64,000 nt of DNA. Origin: Gammaproteobacteria bacterium. Lineage in GTDB: Bacteria; Pseudomonadota; Gammaproteobacteria; Poriferisulfidales; Poriferisulfidaceae. Under the pieces are notes generated by a model that saw only the letters and a list, made by a program, of their open reading frames with translations, was not told the DNA's origin and made no database searches. The stretch is taken from assembly GCA_028819565.1 (NCBI GenBank), contig JAPPLD010000027.1, positions 99,772-163,771 of the forward strand, read 5' to 3'. The position numbers and the translations under genes were made by a program. Shown one piece after another: positions 19,797 through 28,094 of the stretch (positions within the stretch are counted from its first letter, which is position 1; every line of letters starts with the position of its first letter).

Positions 19797-21419
19797 ATGA
19801 AACAGGAAAACCAGCCCCACGCCCGGCCGGACAGGCGCGCGCGCCCCGAGGAAGGAGACGGGAGAGAGGGGGTCTGCTTTGTCATCTTTGGGCCGGAGGC
19901 CGGGAAGCCGACCCCGCTGGGCCAGTTCCTGTGCAGGTCCGTCCATGGCCCGGATGGCCCTTTCGAAGGCGCAAAAGGCGAGGCCATCGGTCGCGCCCGC
20001 TGCCATCTCGAAACCGAAAGGCGAACGCTCGTCGCCATCGACACGCCAGATTACGTGCAGTATGTCCGCGCCATGACCGCGGGCGAGGCGCGGGCGGACC
20101 TGGCCGTTTTGCTCGTCAACGCCCGCGAGGGGATTCTGCCCCGGACCCGGCATCACGGCTACCTGGCTTCGCTGATGGGGATTGACCAGGTGGTTCTCGC
20201 CGTCGACCGGATCGACGGGGCCGAGGACGACGAAGGCGCGTTCTCCGCGATCGTCGAGGCGTTCCACGGGCTCGCGGACAGCCTGGGAATCGAACAGCGG
20301 GGCTCCATCCCGATGGCCACGCGAACCGGCGGGAATGTCTTCGAAGCCAGCGGAAACATCCCCTGGTACCGCGGCCCGACTTTCGTCGAAATGATCGAGA
20401 CACTCGAGCTCCGGGCACAGGGCCAGGCCACGAAAGCAACCCCGGTTCCCGAGCCCGCGCACCAGTTTTCCGCCCACATCCTCTGGAAGGATGCGCAACC
20501 GATGCTGCCCGGACGGCACTACGGCGCCCGTTTCCCCGACGCCTCGGCGGTCGTCCACGTCACCGACCTGGTCCGCCAGATCAACCCCGACACCCTGGAG
20601 GGCATGGCCGCCAAGACGCTCGGGACCGGCGAGATCGGGTACTGCAAGCTGATGCTGGATCAATCCCTCCCGCTCGGCGTCTCCGCCGGCCACGACCGGA
20701 CGGGCATGTTCGTGCTGACCGACCGACGCACCGGCGCGGCCGTTGGCGCAGGCATCATCGGGTTCGCGCTGCGCCGGGCGCACAACATCGTCTGGCAGGA
20801 ACTGAAGGTCGACAGGGCGGCCCGCGCACAGGCGCTCGGCCAGCAGCCTTGCGTGCTCTGGATGACCGGCCTGTCCGGCTCCGGCAAGTCGACGATCGCC
20901 GACCGCCTGGAGCAGGAACTCCAGGCGCAAGGGCGGCACACCTATCTCCTGGACGGCGACAACGTCCGGCATGGGCTCAGCAAGGATCTCGGCTTCACCG
21001 ACCACGACCGGATCGAGAACATCCGGCGGGTCCTCGAGGTCTCGAAACTCATGGTCGATGCCGGCCTGATCGTGATCGTCTCCTTCATCTCCCCGTTCCG
21101 GTCGGAACGCCAGATGGTGCGGGACTCGATGGAAGCGGGGCAGTTCCTGGAGATCTTCATTGACACGCCCCTGGAGGTCTGCGAGGCCCGTGACCCGAAA
21201 GGCCTCTACGCGAAGGCCCGCCAGGGCGATCTCGTGAACTTCACCGGGATCGACTCGCCCTACGAGCCCCCGGAGAACCCGGAATTGCGCATCGACACGA
21301 CGGAGCTGGCGGTGGAGCAGGCCGTGGACGAGATCGTGCAGCTGCTGGATTCCCGGATTCACGCGGCGACCCCGACAGCGGAAGGCCCTCCCGGGGCGCA
21401 GCCGACGCACCCGGCGTGA
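19797..21419 (+). CDS. APS kinase (CysC) fused to a degenerate CysN-like domain
   Basis: Residues about 350-520 are a complete adenylylsulfate kinase that makes PAPS: P-loop [30 protein letters not shown] and [14 protein letters not shown]. The first 345 residues derive from the GTPase sulfate adenylyltransferase subunit CysN but are broken. The P-loop is reduced to FGPEAGKPT, the usual DTPGH is DTPDY, NKxD is DRID, and the first beta-barrel domain after the G domain is absent. A later barrel is kept ([16 protein letters not shown]). The N-half therefore probably cannot hydrolyse GTP or work with CysD, and no cysD is nearby. The start is ATG 19797, after a 277-base gap with no other gene. It stands 19 bases before a sulfotransferase gene, so PAPS supply to it is the likely role. 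Confidence 0.88.
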   Translation: MKQENQPHARPDRRARPEEGDGREGVCFVIFGPEAGKPTPLGQFLCRSVHGPDGPFEGAKGEAIGRARCHLETERRTLVAIDTPDYVQYVRAMTAGEARADLAVLLVNAREGILPRTRHHGYLASLMGIDQVVLAVDRIDGAEDDEGAFSAIVEAFHGLADSLGIEQRGSIPMATRTGGNVFEASGNIPWYRGPTFVEMIETLELRAQGQATKATPVPEPAHQFSAHILWKDAQPMLPGRHYGARFPDASAVVHVTDLVRQINPDTLEGMAAKTLGTGEIGYCKLMLDQSLPLGVSAGHDRTGMFVLTDRRTGAAVGAGIIGFALRRAHNIVWQELKVDRAARAQALGQQPCVLWMTGLSGSGKSTIADRLEQELQAQGRHTYLLDGDNVRHGLSKDLGFTDHDRIENIRRVLEVSKLMVDAGLIVIVSFISPFRSERQMVRDSMEAGQFLEIFIDTPLEVCEARDPKGLYAKARQGDLVNFTGIDSPYEPPENPELRIDTTELAVEQAVDEIVQLLDSRIHAATPTAEGPPGAQPTHPA

Positions 21420-21438
21420 CCGGAAAAGGCCTTTTCGA

Positions 21439-22470
21439 ATGAACGAAATTCCTCCTGTCTTCGTGTTCAGCACCGGGCGCTGCGGATCCACGATGGTCTC
21501 GCAGATGCTCAACCGGCATCCGGACATCCTCAGCCTGTCCGAGTTTTTTTCGGCCGTCGGCCTGAGCGCGTTCGCCGGGAAGAAGGTGACGGGCGAGCAC
21601 ATGTGGCGCCTGTACAGCAAGCCCGGGAAACGGGCGGAAATCATCAAGCGGGAGTCCTTCAGCGAACTGCTCTACCCCTTCGACGACCCTGCTTCACGCT
21701 TCGACGCCGCCACCCTACCGCCCATCATGTCGGTCGCGCTGCCCCATCTGACGGACCACTACGAAGCGCTTTACGACGAGCTTGAACGGTTTGTCCACGC
21801 GCAACCCAAGGCCTGGCCCCGCGATCATTACCAGGCGCTGTTCACTTGGCTGGGGGAGCGTTTGGGAAAGAAAGTATGGATCGAACGGCACGGCGGATCC
21901 CTGCTGATGGCCTCCCGGCTACTGCGCCAGTTTCCCGAGGCGCGCGTCATCCATGTGTTTCGTGACGGGCGCGAGACGACCCTGTCCATGAGCCATCACC
22001 CGCCCTTCCGGGTCGCGCTGACCCTGATCCGCCGCGCCCGACGCCGGGGAATCGACCTGTACCGAATCCTCGAAAAAACCCAAAACAGCGACCGGCTGAC
22101 CTGCTGGATGGCAGCCGTGCAGTGGTGGGGCCTGGACCTGGACCGCGCGCTGTCGGAATCGCTGCCCCTGCCCGAATTCGCCGAATTCTGGAGCAACATG
22201 ATCGAAACGGGCCACCGGGCGTTCGGGCATTTCGGGCCGGACCGGCGACTCGACCTGCGTTTCGAGGAGATGCAGGAAGACCCGCAACGCGAGGCGCGGC
22301 GCCTCCTCGAATTCATTTCGCCGGAACTGGGCAACGAGACCTGGCTCGACGAAGTCGCCCGAATCCCCCGTCCGACCCCGTCGAAATTCGCGCAGCTCGG
22401 CCCCGGCATGCAGCAGGCGGTGACCCAGGCCTGTCGCCCAGGGCTGCAACGCCTCGGCTATACGTGTTGA
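21439..22470 (+). CDS. PAPS-dependent sulfotransferase family protein
   Basis: The 343-residue protein has both PAPS-binding signatures: the 5'-phosphosulfate loop FVFSTGRCGSTMVSQML near residues 8-24 and the 3'-phosphate segment VIHVFRDGRETTLSMSHH near residue 170. IERHGGSLLMA precedes the latter. These enzymes transfer sulfate from PAPS to hydroxyl or amino groups of small molecules, lipids or glycans, here probably in the cytoplasm as there is no signal peptide. It follows the APS-kinase gene and precedes the P450 fusion in the same direction, which suggests a shared operon. The substrate is unknown. Confidence 0.88.
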   Translation: MNEIPPVFVFSTGRCGSTMVSQMLNRHPDILSLSEFFSAVGLSAFAGKKVTGEHMWRLYSKPGKRAEIIKRESFSELLYPFDDPASRFDAATLPPIMSVALPHLTDHYEALYDELERFVHAQPKAWPRDHYQALFTWLGERLGKKVWIERHGGSLLMASRLLRQFPEARVIHVFRDGRETTLSMSHHPPFRVALTLIRRARRRGIDLYRILEKTQNSDRLTCWMAAVQWWGLDLDRALSESLPLPEFAEFWSNMIETGHRAFGHFGPDRRLDLRFEEMQEDPQREARRLLEFISPELGNETWLDEVARIPRPTPSKFAQLGPGMQQAVTQACRPGLQRLGYTC

Positions 22471-22536
22471 TCCGCATGCGCGGCGAGTCCCGGCAAGCCC
22501 GGGTACACTGGAGGCGGGATTCGAGGTGAGCGACGC

Positions 22537-24609
22537 ATGGTAAAGGCCCGGACGCCGGAGGAAGCAATCGAGAAGCCGCTGCTGCTTGCGGAAGAGCTTC
22601 ATGTTCTCCTGCTCAACCGGAAAGAGGGCGGCCTCATCAACATCGGCGAGCACAAGACGAATCATGCCTTCGTCGGCGCCGTGCTGATGGACCTGGCGAA
22701 AGCGGGGCACCTCGATGCCGACCTGGAAAGCCTGGCGGTCATGGATTCGACTCCGCTGGACGACGATATCCTGGACCCCCTGCTCTCGGCCATCGCCGAG
22801 TCCGGGAACGGGGCCGGGGTCGCCGACGCGCTTGAGCGTTTTGCCACTCCGGAGATCGTCAACCGGATACGCCGTTGCGCCGCGGAACGCCTGATCCGCA
22901 GAGGCATCTTCGGCAGGGATCCGAGCGGGACGGTCTTTCTGGACCCGCGGGTGGGCCGGACGCGGCGATACCCCGGGGTGTCCGCGGCCGAGGGCCAGGA
23001 CGTGACCCTGCGGGTGATGAACGTCATTTTCAGCGAAGACATCCCGACGCCGGACGAAGCCATGCTGATCGCATTGGTCGATGCCTGCGGGATCTTCGAG
23101 CACATCCTCACGAAGCCGGAACTCGAGGAGCGGCGCGAACGCATCGCCCTGGTGCGCAACCTGGACCTCATCGGGCTGGCGGTCCGCGACGCGATTCTCG
23201 CCGCCAGGAAACCGGAATCTGAAGACCAGATGCTGCGCCGGGCCTTCCTGGACTCCACCGCCGGAGACAGGGTGCCGATGGCCCCCGGCGCACTTCCCCT
23301 GCTCGGGCACTCGCTGCGCCTGCGTCCGGTGCCCACCAAGACGCTGGCCAATTACTACCGCTCCCTCGGGCCCGTCTTCAGGGTCCGCGACATGACCGGG
23401 GAACTCACCGTTCTCGCCGGGCCGGAAGCCAACCGGTTCTGCCAGAAACACGGGCGCGCGCTCCTTCGCAGCCACGACACCTACACCCCTCTCATCGAGG
23501 GCATGGACGCCCAGCGAATCATCCTGAGCATGGACGGGGAAGAACACTTCACCCTGCGCCGGGCGATCGCTTCGGGTTTTTCGGGGGACCGGTTCCTGAG
23601 CCGGCTGCAGGAAATCCGGGAGATCATCCTCGGGGAGCTGCCGGACGGCGAGAACCTGGTCGCGACGGACGCGTTCACCCAGCTGACGGCCAAATCCATC
23701 GGACTGGCCTGCACCGGCTACACGCTTTCCAGCTCCGAGGTCAGGGACATGGAGTTTTTCATGCGTCGGGTCATCGCGAGCGCCGTTCTTCGGGTCCTGC
23801 CCCGCTTCATGATGCGCACCCCACGCACCCGGCGGGCAAAGGCCGGGTTCTTCGAGGTCTTCACCCGCATGCTGCAGGCCCGGCTGGACGATGAAGGCGG
23901 GGAGGCCCACGAGGACGTGGTCGACGCGATGCTGGAGCTGCACCGATCCAATCCCCAGTTCCTGCCCGAGCGCGAACTTCGGGTGTCCTGCCTCGGGCCC
24001 ATTTTTTCCGGCATGCATACCACCGCCAGCACCGGAGCCTTGGCCCTGTACCTGTTGCTGAAGCATCCCGACGTCCTGCAGCGCGTTCGCGCCGAGGCGG
24101 ACGAGCTTTTCGCAAACGAAGGGCCGACCCCCGAAAAAATGGAGGCCCTGGACGTCACCCGTCGAGCCGTACTCGAAACCCTGCGGCTGTATAACCCTTT
24201 CGGGTCGCTCCTGCGGCATGCGGTCAACACCTTCGAGTTCGGGGGCCACACCATCGCAGCCGGAACCCGGCTGTTCCTGCCGACGGCCGTGCCGCACTAC
24301 TGCCCGGAGTTTTTCCCCGAACCCGAGCGTTTCGACGTCGACCGCTACCTTCCGGAGCGGGCCGAGCACGATCAGCTCGGCGTCTACATGCCCTTCGGGT
24401 TTGGCACCCACCGCTGCCTGGGCAGCAGCATCGCCAGCGCGCACCTGGTGTTCTCCCTCGCCACGATCCTGCACAACCGGGAGGTGGAAATGGATCCGCC
24501 CGGCTACGAGATGAAGATCATTCTCAGTGGCGTACCCGCGCCGACGAGAAAATTCAGGCTGAAACTCTCACGCAGGACCGTCGGCGAAACTGCCGGCCCC
24601 CCGGCCTGA
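22537..24609 (+). CDS. GPP34 (GOLPH3-like) domain fused to cytochrome P450
   Basis: Residues about 13-225 match the GPP34/GOLPH3 fold: EELHVLLLNRKEGGL, FVGAVLMDLAKAGHL, DDDILDPLLSAIAES, RRCAAERLIRRGIF and EAMLIALVDACGIFEHIL. Eukaryotic members bind phosphoinositide-bearing membranes. From about residue 245 (APGALPLLGHSLRL) to the end is a P450: oxygen-binding I-helix FSGMHTTASTG near 490, the ExxR motif LETLRLY near 547, PEPERFDVDRYLPER near 600, and the heme loop FGFGTHRCLGS with the cysteine ligand near 627. All key P450 residues are present. No ferredoxin or reductase lies nearby. The pairing suggests a monooxygenase held at a membrane. It is the last gene of the sulfotransferase cassette. 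Confidence 0.88.
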   Translation: MVKARTPEEAIEKPLLLAEELHVLLLNRKEGGLINIGEHKTNHAFVGAVLMDLAKAGHLDADLESLAVMDSTPLDDDILDPLLSAIAESGNGAGVADALERFATPEIVNRIRRCAAERLIRRGIFGRDPSGTVFLDPRVGRTRRYPGVSAAEGQDVTLRVMNVIFSEDIPTPDEAMLIALVDACGIFEHILTKPELEERRERIALVRNLDLIGLAVRDAILAARKPESEDQMLRRAFLDSTAGDRVPMAPGALPLLGHSLRLRPVPTKTLANYYRSLGPVFRVRDMTGELTVLAGPEANRFCQKHGRALLRSHDTYTPLIEGMDAQRIILSMDGEEHFTLRRAIASGFSGDRFLSRLQEIREIILGELPDGENLVATDAFTQLTAKSIGLACTGYTLSSSEVRDMEFFMRRVIASAVLRVLPRFMMRTPRTRRAKAGFFEVFTRMLQARLDDEGGEAHEDVVDAMLELHRSNPQFLPERELRVSCLGPIFSGMHTTASTGALALYLLLKHPDVLQRVRAEADELFANEGPTPEKMEALDVTRRAVLETLRLYNPFGSLLRHAVNTFEFGGHTIAAGTRLFLPTAVPHYCPEFFPEPERFDVDRYLPERAEHDQLGVYMPFGFGTHRCLGSSIASAHLVFSLATILHNREVEMDPPGYEMKIILSGVPAPTRKFRLKLSRRTVGETAGPPA

Positions 24610-24676
24610 GCCACGTCCCTCACGCACCGTTCCTCCCGGGCCGGGTGCGGCGCGGGAGCCCGTCACGGGGCCGGGA

Positions 24677-25864
24677 TCATTCCAGGTCTCGGGCCACACG
24701 GAACCCCGACACGCTCGTTGCGCCCCAGGAAATCCTCCGGAAGCGAGCCGCAGACCGATTCCCTTCCCTCCCGTAGAACCAGGCCCCTCCTCGCGCAACG
24801 CGCAGGAAGCACAGCCCGGACTCCCATGCGCTCCCGTCGGCGGGCCCGCCCGAATAGTCGGGATTGAAGCAGTCCTGCGTCCATTCGGCAGCGTTCCCGA
24901 TCATGTCGTACAGACCAAAGGCATTCGGCCGGAAGGAGCCTGCGGGGGCGGTGCCCGCAAACCCGTCGTTGCAGGAGACGATTTCATCAAACTGGAAATC
25001 GAAGTCATGGAATTGGCTGTCGGCTTCATCGTACACGCTGGCGAACTCGCAAAGGTCCGCCTCGGATTCCCCGTAGTGGGCTCCGGAGGACCCGGCGCGC
25101 GCGGCATATTCCCATTCCGCCTCGGACAGCAACCGGTACCGCTTCCCCGTCAGTTCGGAAAGCCACTGCACATAACGCTGGGCGGCACGCCAACTGATAT
25201 TGAGCACAGGACGCCGCCCTTGGCCAAAACCCTCGTCGTCCGGCATGCGGGCATCGCAACCCCCCATCCGCACGCAGATCCTCCACTCCGCAAAAGTCAC
25301 CTCGAAAACGCCGGCCGCGAACGGCGCCGGGATGGCGACTTCCCGCTGCGGGCCCTCGTTGGCACGGCGGTAGACTTCGGATTCCGGCGATCCCATGCGG
25401 AATGTCCCGGCTGGAACCACGGCCATTCTCGGGGCGGCGTCGCAATCCTGAAAAACGTCGCCCGGCCTGAGCTCCCGGGCCTCTTTCGGGTCGCACTCGG
25501 CCACCCATTCGGCGTCGCTCAACGCCACGTAGCCCCGGCGGTCCGGCTCGCCCTCTTCTCCCTGCACCGCCACGAGGTACCAGGCCCGCGTCTCCTGCAG
25601 GAGCCGGAGCGGCGTCCCCGCGGGAACCGCCGCGATCACCGGGCTGTTCGGGTCAGCGGCTTCCCGTACCGGGCCCGGGTGCGCAAGCATCCGCAACTCC
25701 AGCGCCGCCGCCGGCGGGGCGGCACCGGCCAGCAAGGCCGCCGCGACGACCCCGAAAGCGAACCTTCCCCCTGCGTAACTTCGACCGGCAGGCACTCCCG
25801 CCCCCCCGGTGGAAGCCCCGGCCGCAAAGGCTGGAACCGGCCAAGGCGGGAAAACGCGGCCCAT
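24677..25864 (-). CDS. Exported SH3b + FGE-sulfatase-fold protein (paralogue 1)
   Basis: The start is ATG 25864, immediately after the stop of the upstream paralogue (TGAGTGATG arrangement). A hydrophobic segment FGVVAAALLAGAAPPAAA near residue 45 looks like a signal peptide with a long N-region, so a later GTG start is possible. An SH3b-like module follows (NSPVIAAVPAGTPLRLLQ, then WYLVAV), then an FGE/SUMF1-like fold. That fold shows VVPAGTFRMGSPESE, RLLSEAEWEYAARAG, FGLYDMIGNAAEWTQD and RVARGGAWFYG. The cysteine pair that gives formylglycine-generating activity is not present near the C-terminus, so it is probably not a sulfatase activator. Binding or other FGE-fold functions are possible. 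Confidence 0.8.
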   Translation of the reverse strand: MGRVFPPWPVPAFAAGASTGGAGVPAGRSYAGGRFAFGVVAAALLAGAAPPAAALELRMLAHPGPVREAADPNSPVIAAVPAGTPLRLLQETRAWYLVAVQGEEGEPDRRGYVALSDAEWVAECDPKEARELRPGDVFQDCDAAPRMAVVPAGTFRMGSPESEVYRRANEGPQREVAIPAPFAAGVFEVTFAEWRICVRMGGCDARMPDDEGFGQGRRPVLNISWRAAQRYVQWLSELTGKRYRLLSEAEWEYAARAGSSGAHYGESEADLCEFASVYDEADSQFHDFDFQFDEIVSCNDGFAGTAPAGSFRPNAFGLYDMIGNAAEWTQDCFNPDYSGGPADGSAWESGLCFLRVARGGAWFYGREGNRSAARFRRISWGATSVSGFRVARDLE

Positions 25865-25867
25865 CAC

Positions 25868-27103
25868 TCAATCCAACTCCCGGGCGACGCGAAAACCCAG
25901 GCTGCTGTAACTGCTATCCATGGTCCTCTTGGTGCGGGAGGCCACCCGGTTGTTGGGAAGGCCGTACGCCCACGCGCCCCCACGCGAGACGCGGAAGCGG
26001 CAATCGCCCGTCTCCCTGGCGCCGCCGTCCGCCGGACCGTCCCGATAGTCGCCGTTGTAGCAGTCCTGCGTCCACTCGGCGACGTTGCCGACCATGTCGT
26101 ACAGCCCGAAGGCGTTCGGCGAGAAAGAGCCAACCGGCGCACTCGCCGGGTATCCGTCCGAGCACGGCAGGAGCGAGCCAACCGCCCGGGTGACGTCGGG
26201 CACCAGTTTCTTCGAGGTCTGGTCCAGTCCGTTCATATGCTCGCAATAGTCCGATTCCGATCCGGAGCCGGGCCGGGCCGACAGCGTTCCAGCCCGTGCC
26301 GCATACTCCCATTCTGCCTCGCTCAGCAGCCGGTACCGTTTCCCGGTCAGGGCGGACAGCCATCGCGCATAGTTCCGGGCCTGCGTCCAGTTCACGTTGA
26401 TCACGGGATAGCGCCCGCGCCCCAGCCCGAGGTCGTGCGGGTGTTGCGAGCCGCACCCGCCCGCACGCTGGCAGGCATCCCATTGCTCAAAGGTCACTTC
26501 GAAGGCCCCCACCGCGAACGGGAGCGCCATCTCCACCCTGCGCTGGGGCCCTTCGTCGGGCAGCCGGTAGGCTTCCGATTCGGGAGACCCGATCACGAAA
26601 CTTCCGGCCGGCACCACCACCATTTCCGGGGATGCCTCGCAATCCTGGAAGCGGTCCCCCGGGCTTAACTCCAGGGTTCCCCGAAGGGTGCAGTTGGCCA
26701 CCCATTCCACATCGCTGACCGAAACATAGCCTTGCCGGAACGGAGGGCCGTCCGCCTCCTCGTGCGGTTCGACAAGGTACCAGGTCCGCGTTTCCGAGAC
26801 CGCGCGCAGCGGGGTACCGCCGGGGGCCATCGTGACAATTTCGCTGTTCGGATTCGGGTCCCTCCTTATTGCACCCGGGTCGGCGCGCATGCGAAGCTCA
26901 ATCAGACGGGAACGCAACGGGTCCGGTCGCCGCTGCATGAAGGACGACCGCAACGTCATCAGCTCCGCGGGCGTGAACTGGGACAAGAAGGCGACGGTCT
27001 GGGAGACCGTCGGCAGATTCGCCAGGACGACGGAGGCAACCCCCACCAGAACCAGCACGCCGACTCCCCCTGCGATCCGCTTCCAGGCTCCCCGGATTGT
27101 CAC
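25868..27103 (-). CDS. Membrane-anchored SH3b + FGE-sulfatase-fold protein (paralogue 2)
   Basis: This 411-residue paralogue of the next gene shares the same order of domains. An N-terminal membrane anchor (GGVGVLVLVGVASVVLA) is followed by a linker and an SH3b-like module (NSEIVTMAPGGTPLRA). The FGE-like fold has VVPAGSFVIGSPESE, RLLSEAEWEYAARAG, FGLYDMVGNVAEWTQD and RVSRGGAWAYG. I prefer GTG 27103 because the ORF-track start at 27223 lies inside lpxH. As in its neighbour, the formylglycine-generating cysteines are absent. The tandem arrangement is a local duplication. Function is unknown; periplasmic ligand binding is a guess. Confidence 0.78.
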   Translation of the reverse strand: MTIRGAWKRIAGGVGVLVLVGVASVVLANLPTVSQTVAFLSQFTPAELMTLRSSFMQRRPDPLRSRLIELRMRADPGAIRRDPNPNSEIVTMAPGGTPLRAVSETRTWYLVEPHEEADGPPFRQGYVSVSDVEWVANCTLRGTLELSPGDRFQDCEASPEMVVVPAGSFVIGSPESEAYRLPDEGPQRRVEMALPFAVGAFEVTFEQWDACQRAGGCGSQHPHDLGLGRGRYPVINVNWTQARNYARWLSALTGKRYRLLSEAEWEYAARAGTLSARPGSGSESDYCEHMNGLDQTSKKLVPDVTRAVGSLLPCSDGYPASAPVGSFSPNAFGLYDMVGNVAEWTQDCYNGDYRDGPADGGARETGDCRFRVSRGGAWAYGLPNNRVASRTKRTMDSSYSSLGFRVARELD

Positions 27104-27188
27104 CCTGCTTCTCCGTCGTCCGCCAATCGATGTCTCCCCTGGGGCATTATGCGGCACGCACGCCCCGGACGCCCCACCCGTACGCGCA

Positions 27189-27914
27189 TCAGGTCGCCGG
27201 CTGCGGATGCAGGCCGTCGGCATCGGCCACCAGCCAGCTGCCCTGTTCGTACCAGTCCCCCAGCACGGCCCGCACGGCCTCTATTTCGTCCACCTTGAAT
27301 TCGTGGATGGCCGGGCGATGCGTGTGCCCGTGCACCATCGTGTACACCCCCTCCGTGCGCATCACCTGCCGGACCGTCTCCTCGTTCACATCCATGATGT
27401 CCGGGGATTTCCCCGCAACCGCCTGGACGCTGATCCGGCGCAGGCGCTGACCCATTCCCAGCCTCCACGAGCGAGGCAGGTTCCCGAGCAGCGCCATCGT
27501 GGCCGGATGGCGGATGCGTCGGCGATAGCGCTGGTAGGCCACGTCATCCGTGCACAGCAAGTCGCCGTGCTCGATCAGGGTGGGAATGCCATGCAGGTCG
27601 ACCACCTGTCGGGCCGGCAGGATCTCGATCCCGGTGCGGCGGGCAAAACCGGCTCCCAGGAGGAAATCCCGGTTGCCGTGCAGGAATCTCACGGTGACGC
27701 CCCGTGCGGTCAGCCGCTGGAGCGCACCGATCACCTCGCCCAGCCCTTCGGCAGGGTCATCATCGCCGATCCAGAACTCGAACAGGTCGCCCAGGATGTA
27801 CAGGGCCTGCGCCTGCTGCGCCTCGTTCCCCAGAAAATGCACGAATTCCTGTGCCTGGACCGGACGGCTGGCATCCAGGTGCAAATCGGAGACAAACAGG
27901 GTGAACGGCTTCAT
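27189..27914 (-). CDS. lpxH: UDP-2,3-diacylglucosamine diphosphatase LpxH
   Basis: LpxH hydrolyses UDP-diacylglucosamine to lipid X in lipid A synthesis at the inner membrane. The 241-residue metallophosphoesterase starts at ATG 27914 (MKPFTLFVSDLHLD) and has the metal-binding motifs SDLHLD, LGDLFEFWIGDD, HGNRDFLLG, EHGDLLCTDD and VHGHTHRP. The ORF-track start adds 44 unrelated residues. The 180-base gap before ftsH holds divergent promoters; GAATTATAATTTG near 27935 gives a -10-like box on either strand. Confidence 0.94.
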   Translation of the reverse strand: MKPFTLFVSDLHLDASRPVQAQEFVHFLGNEAQQAQALYILGDLFEFWIGDDDPAEGLGEVIGALQRLTARGVTVRFLHGNRDFLLGAGFARRTGIEILPARQVVDLHGIPTLIEHGDLLCTDDVAYQRYRRRIRHPATMALLGNLPRSWRLGMGQRLRRISVQAVAGKSPDIMDVNEETVRQVMRTEGVYTMVHGHTHRPAIHEFKVDEIEAVRAVLGDWYEQGSWLVADADGLHPQPAT

Positions 27915-28094
27915 CAAGCACTCTCTGGAGAGAATTATAATTTGCCCGTCCTGGCGGAATGTCAGACGGTTTTTTGCTTGGAAAGCGCCGCTTTCCACCC
28001 CATATCTAGTCATGGGAGCAGGGCGCGCCCTTAATTCCCGCGCCATCTGCTATCCTAGTACGCTGAAAGGCCAAGGTCTCCGGGACAAGCGCGC

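Noticed and set aside
19408-19800. 130-residue frame before the APS-kinase gene
   Set aside because: Its first half is an out-of-frame shadow of the glycerate kinase and the remainder is low-complexity; the TGA overlap with ATG 19797 looks like chance.
24677-27103. Formylglycine-generating enzymes serving the sulfotransferase cassette
   Set aside because: The catalytic cysteine pair is absent in both proteins, and sulfotransferases do not need formylglycine.
27980-27996. Perfect stem-loop GGAAAGC-GCC-GCTTTCC between lpxH and ftsH
   Set aside because: It lies in a divergent promoter region and has no T-run on the correct side for either strand, so it is not a terminator; no other role can be supported.
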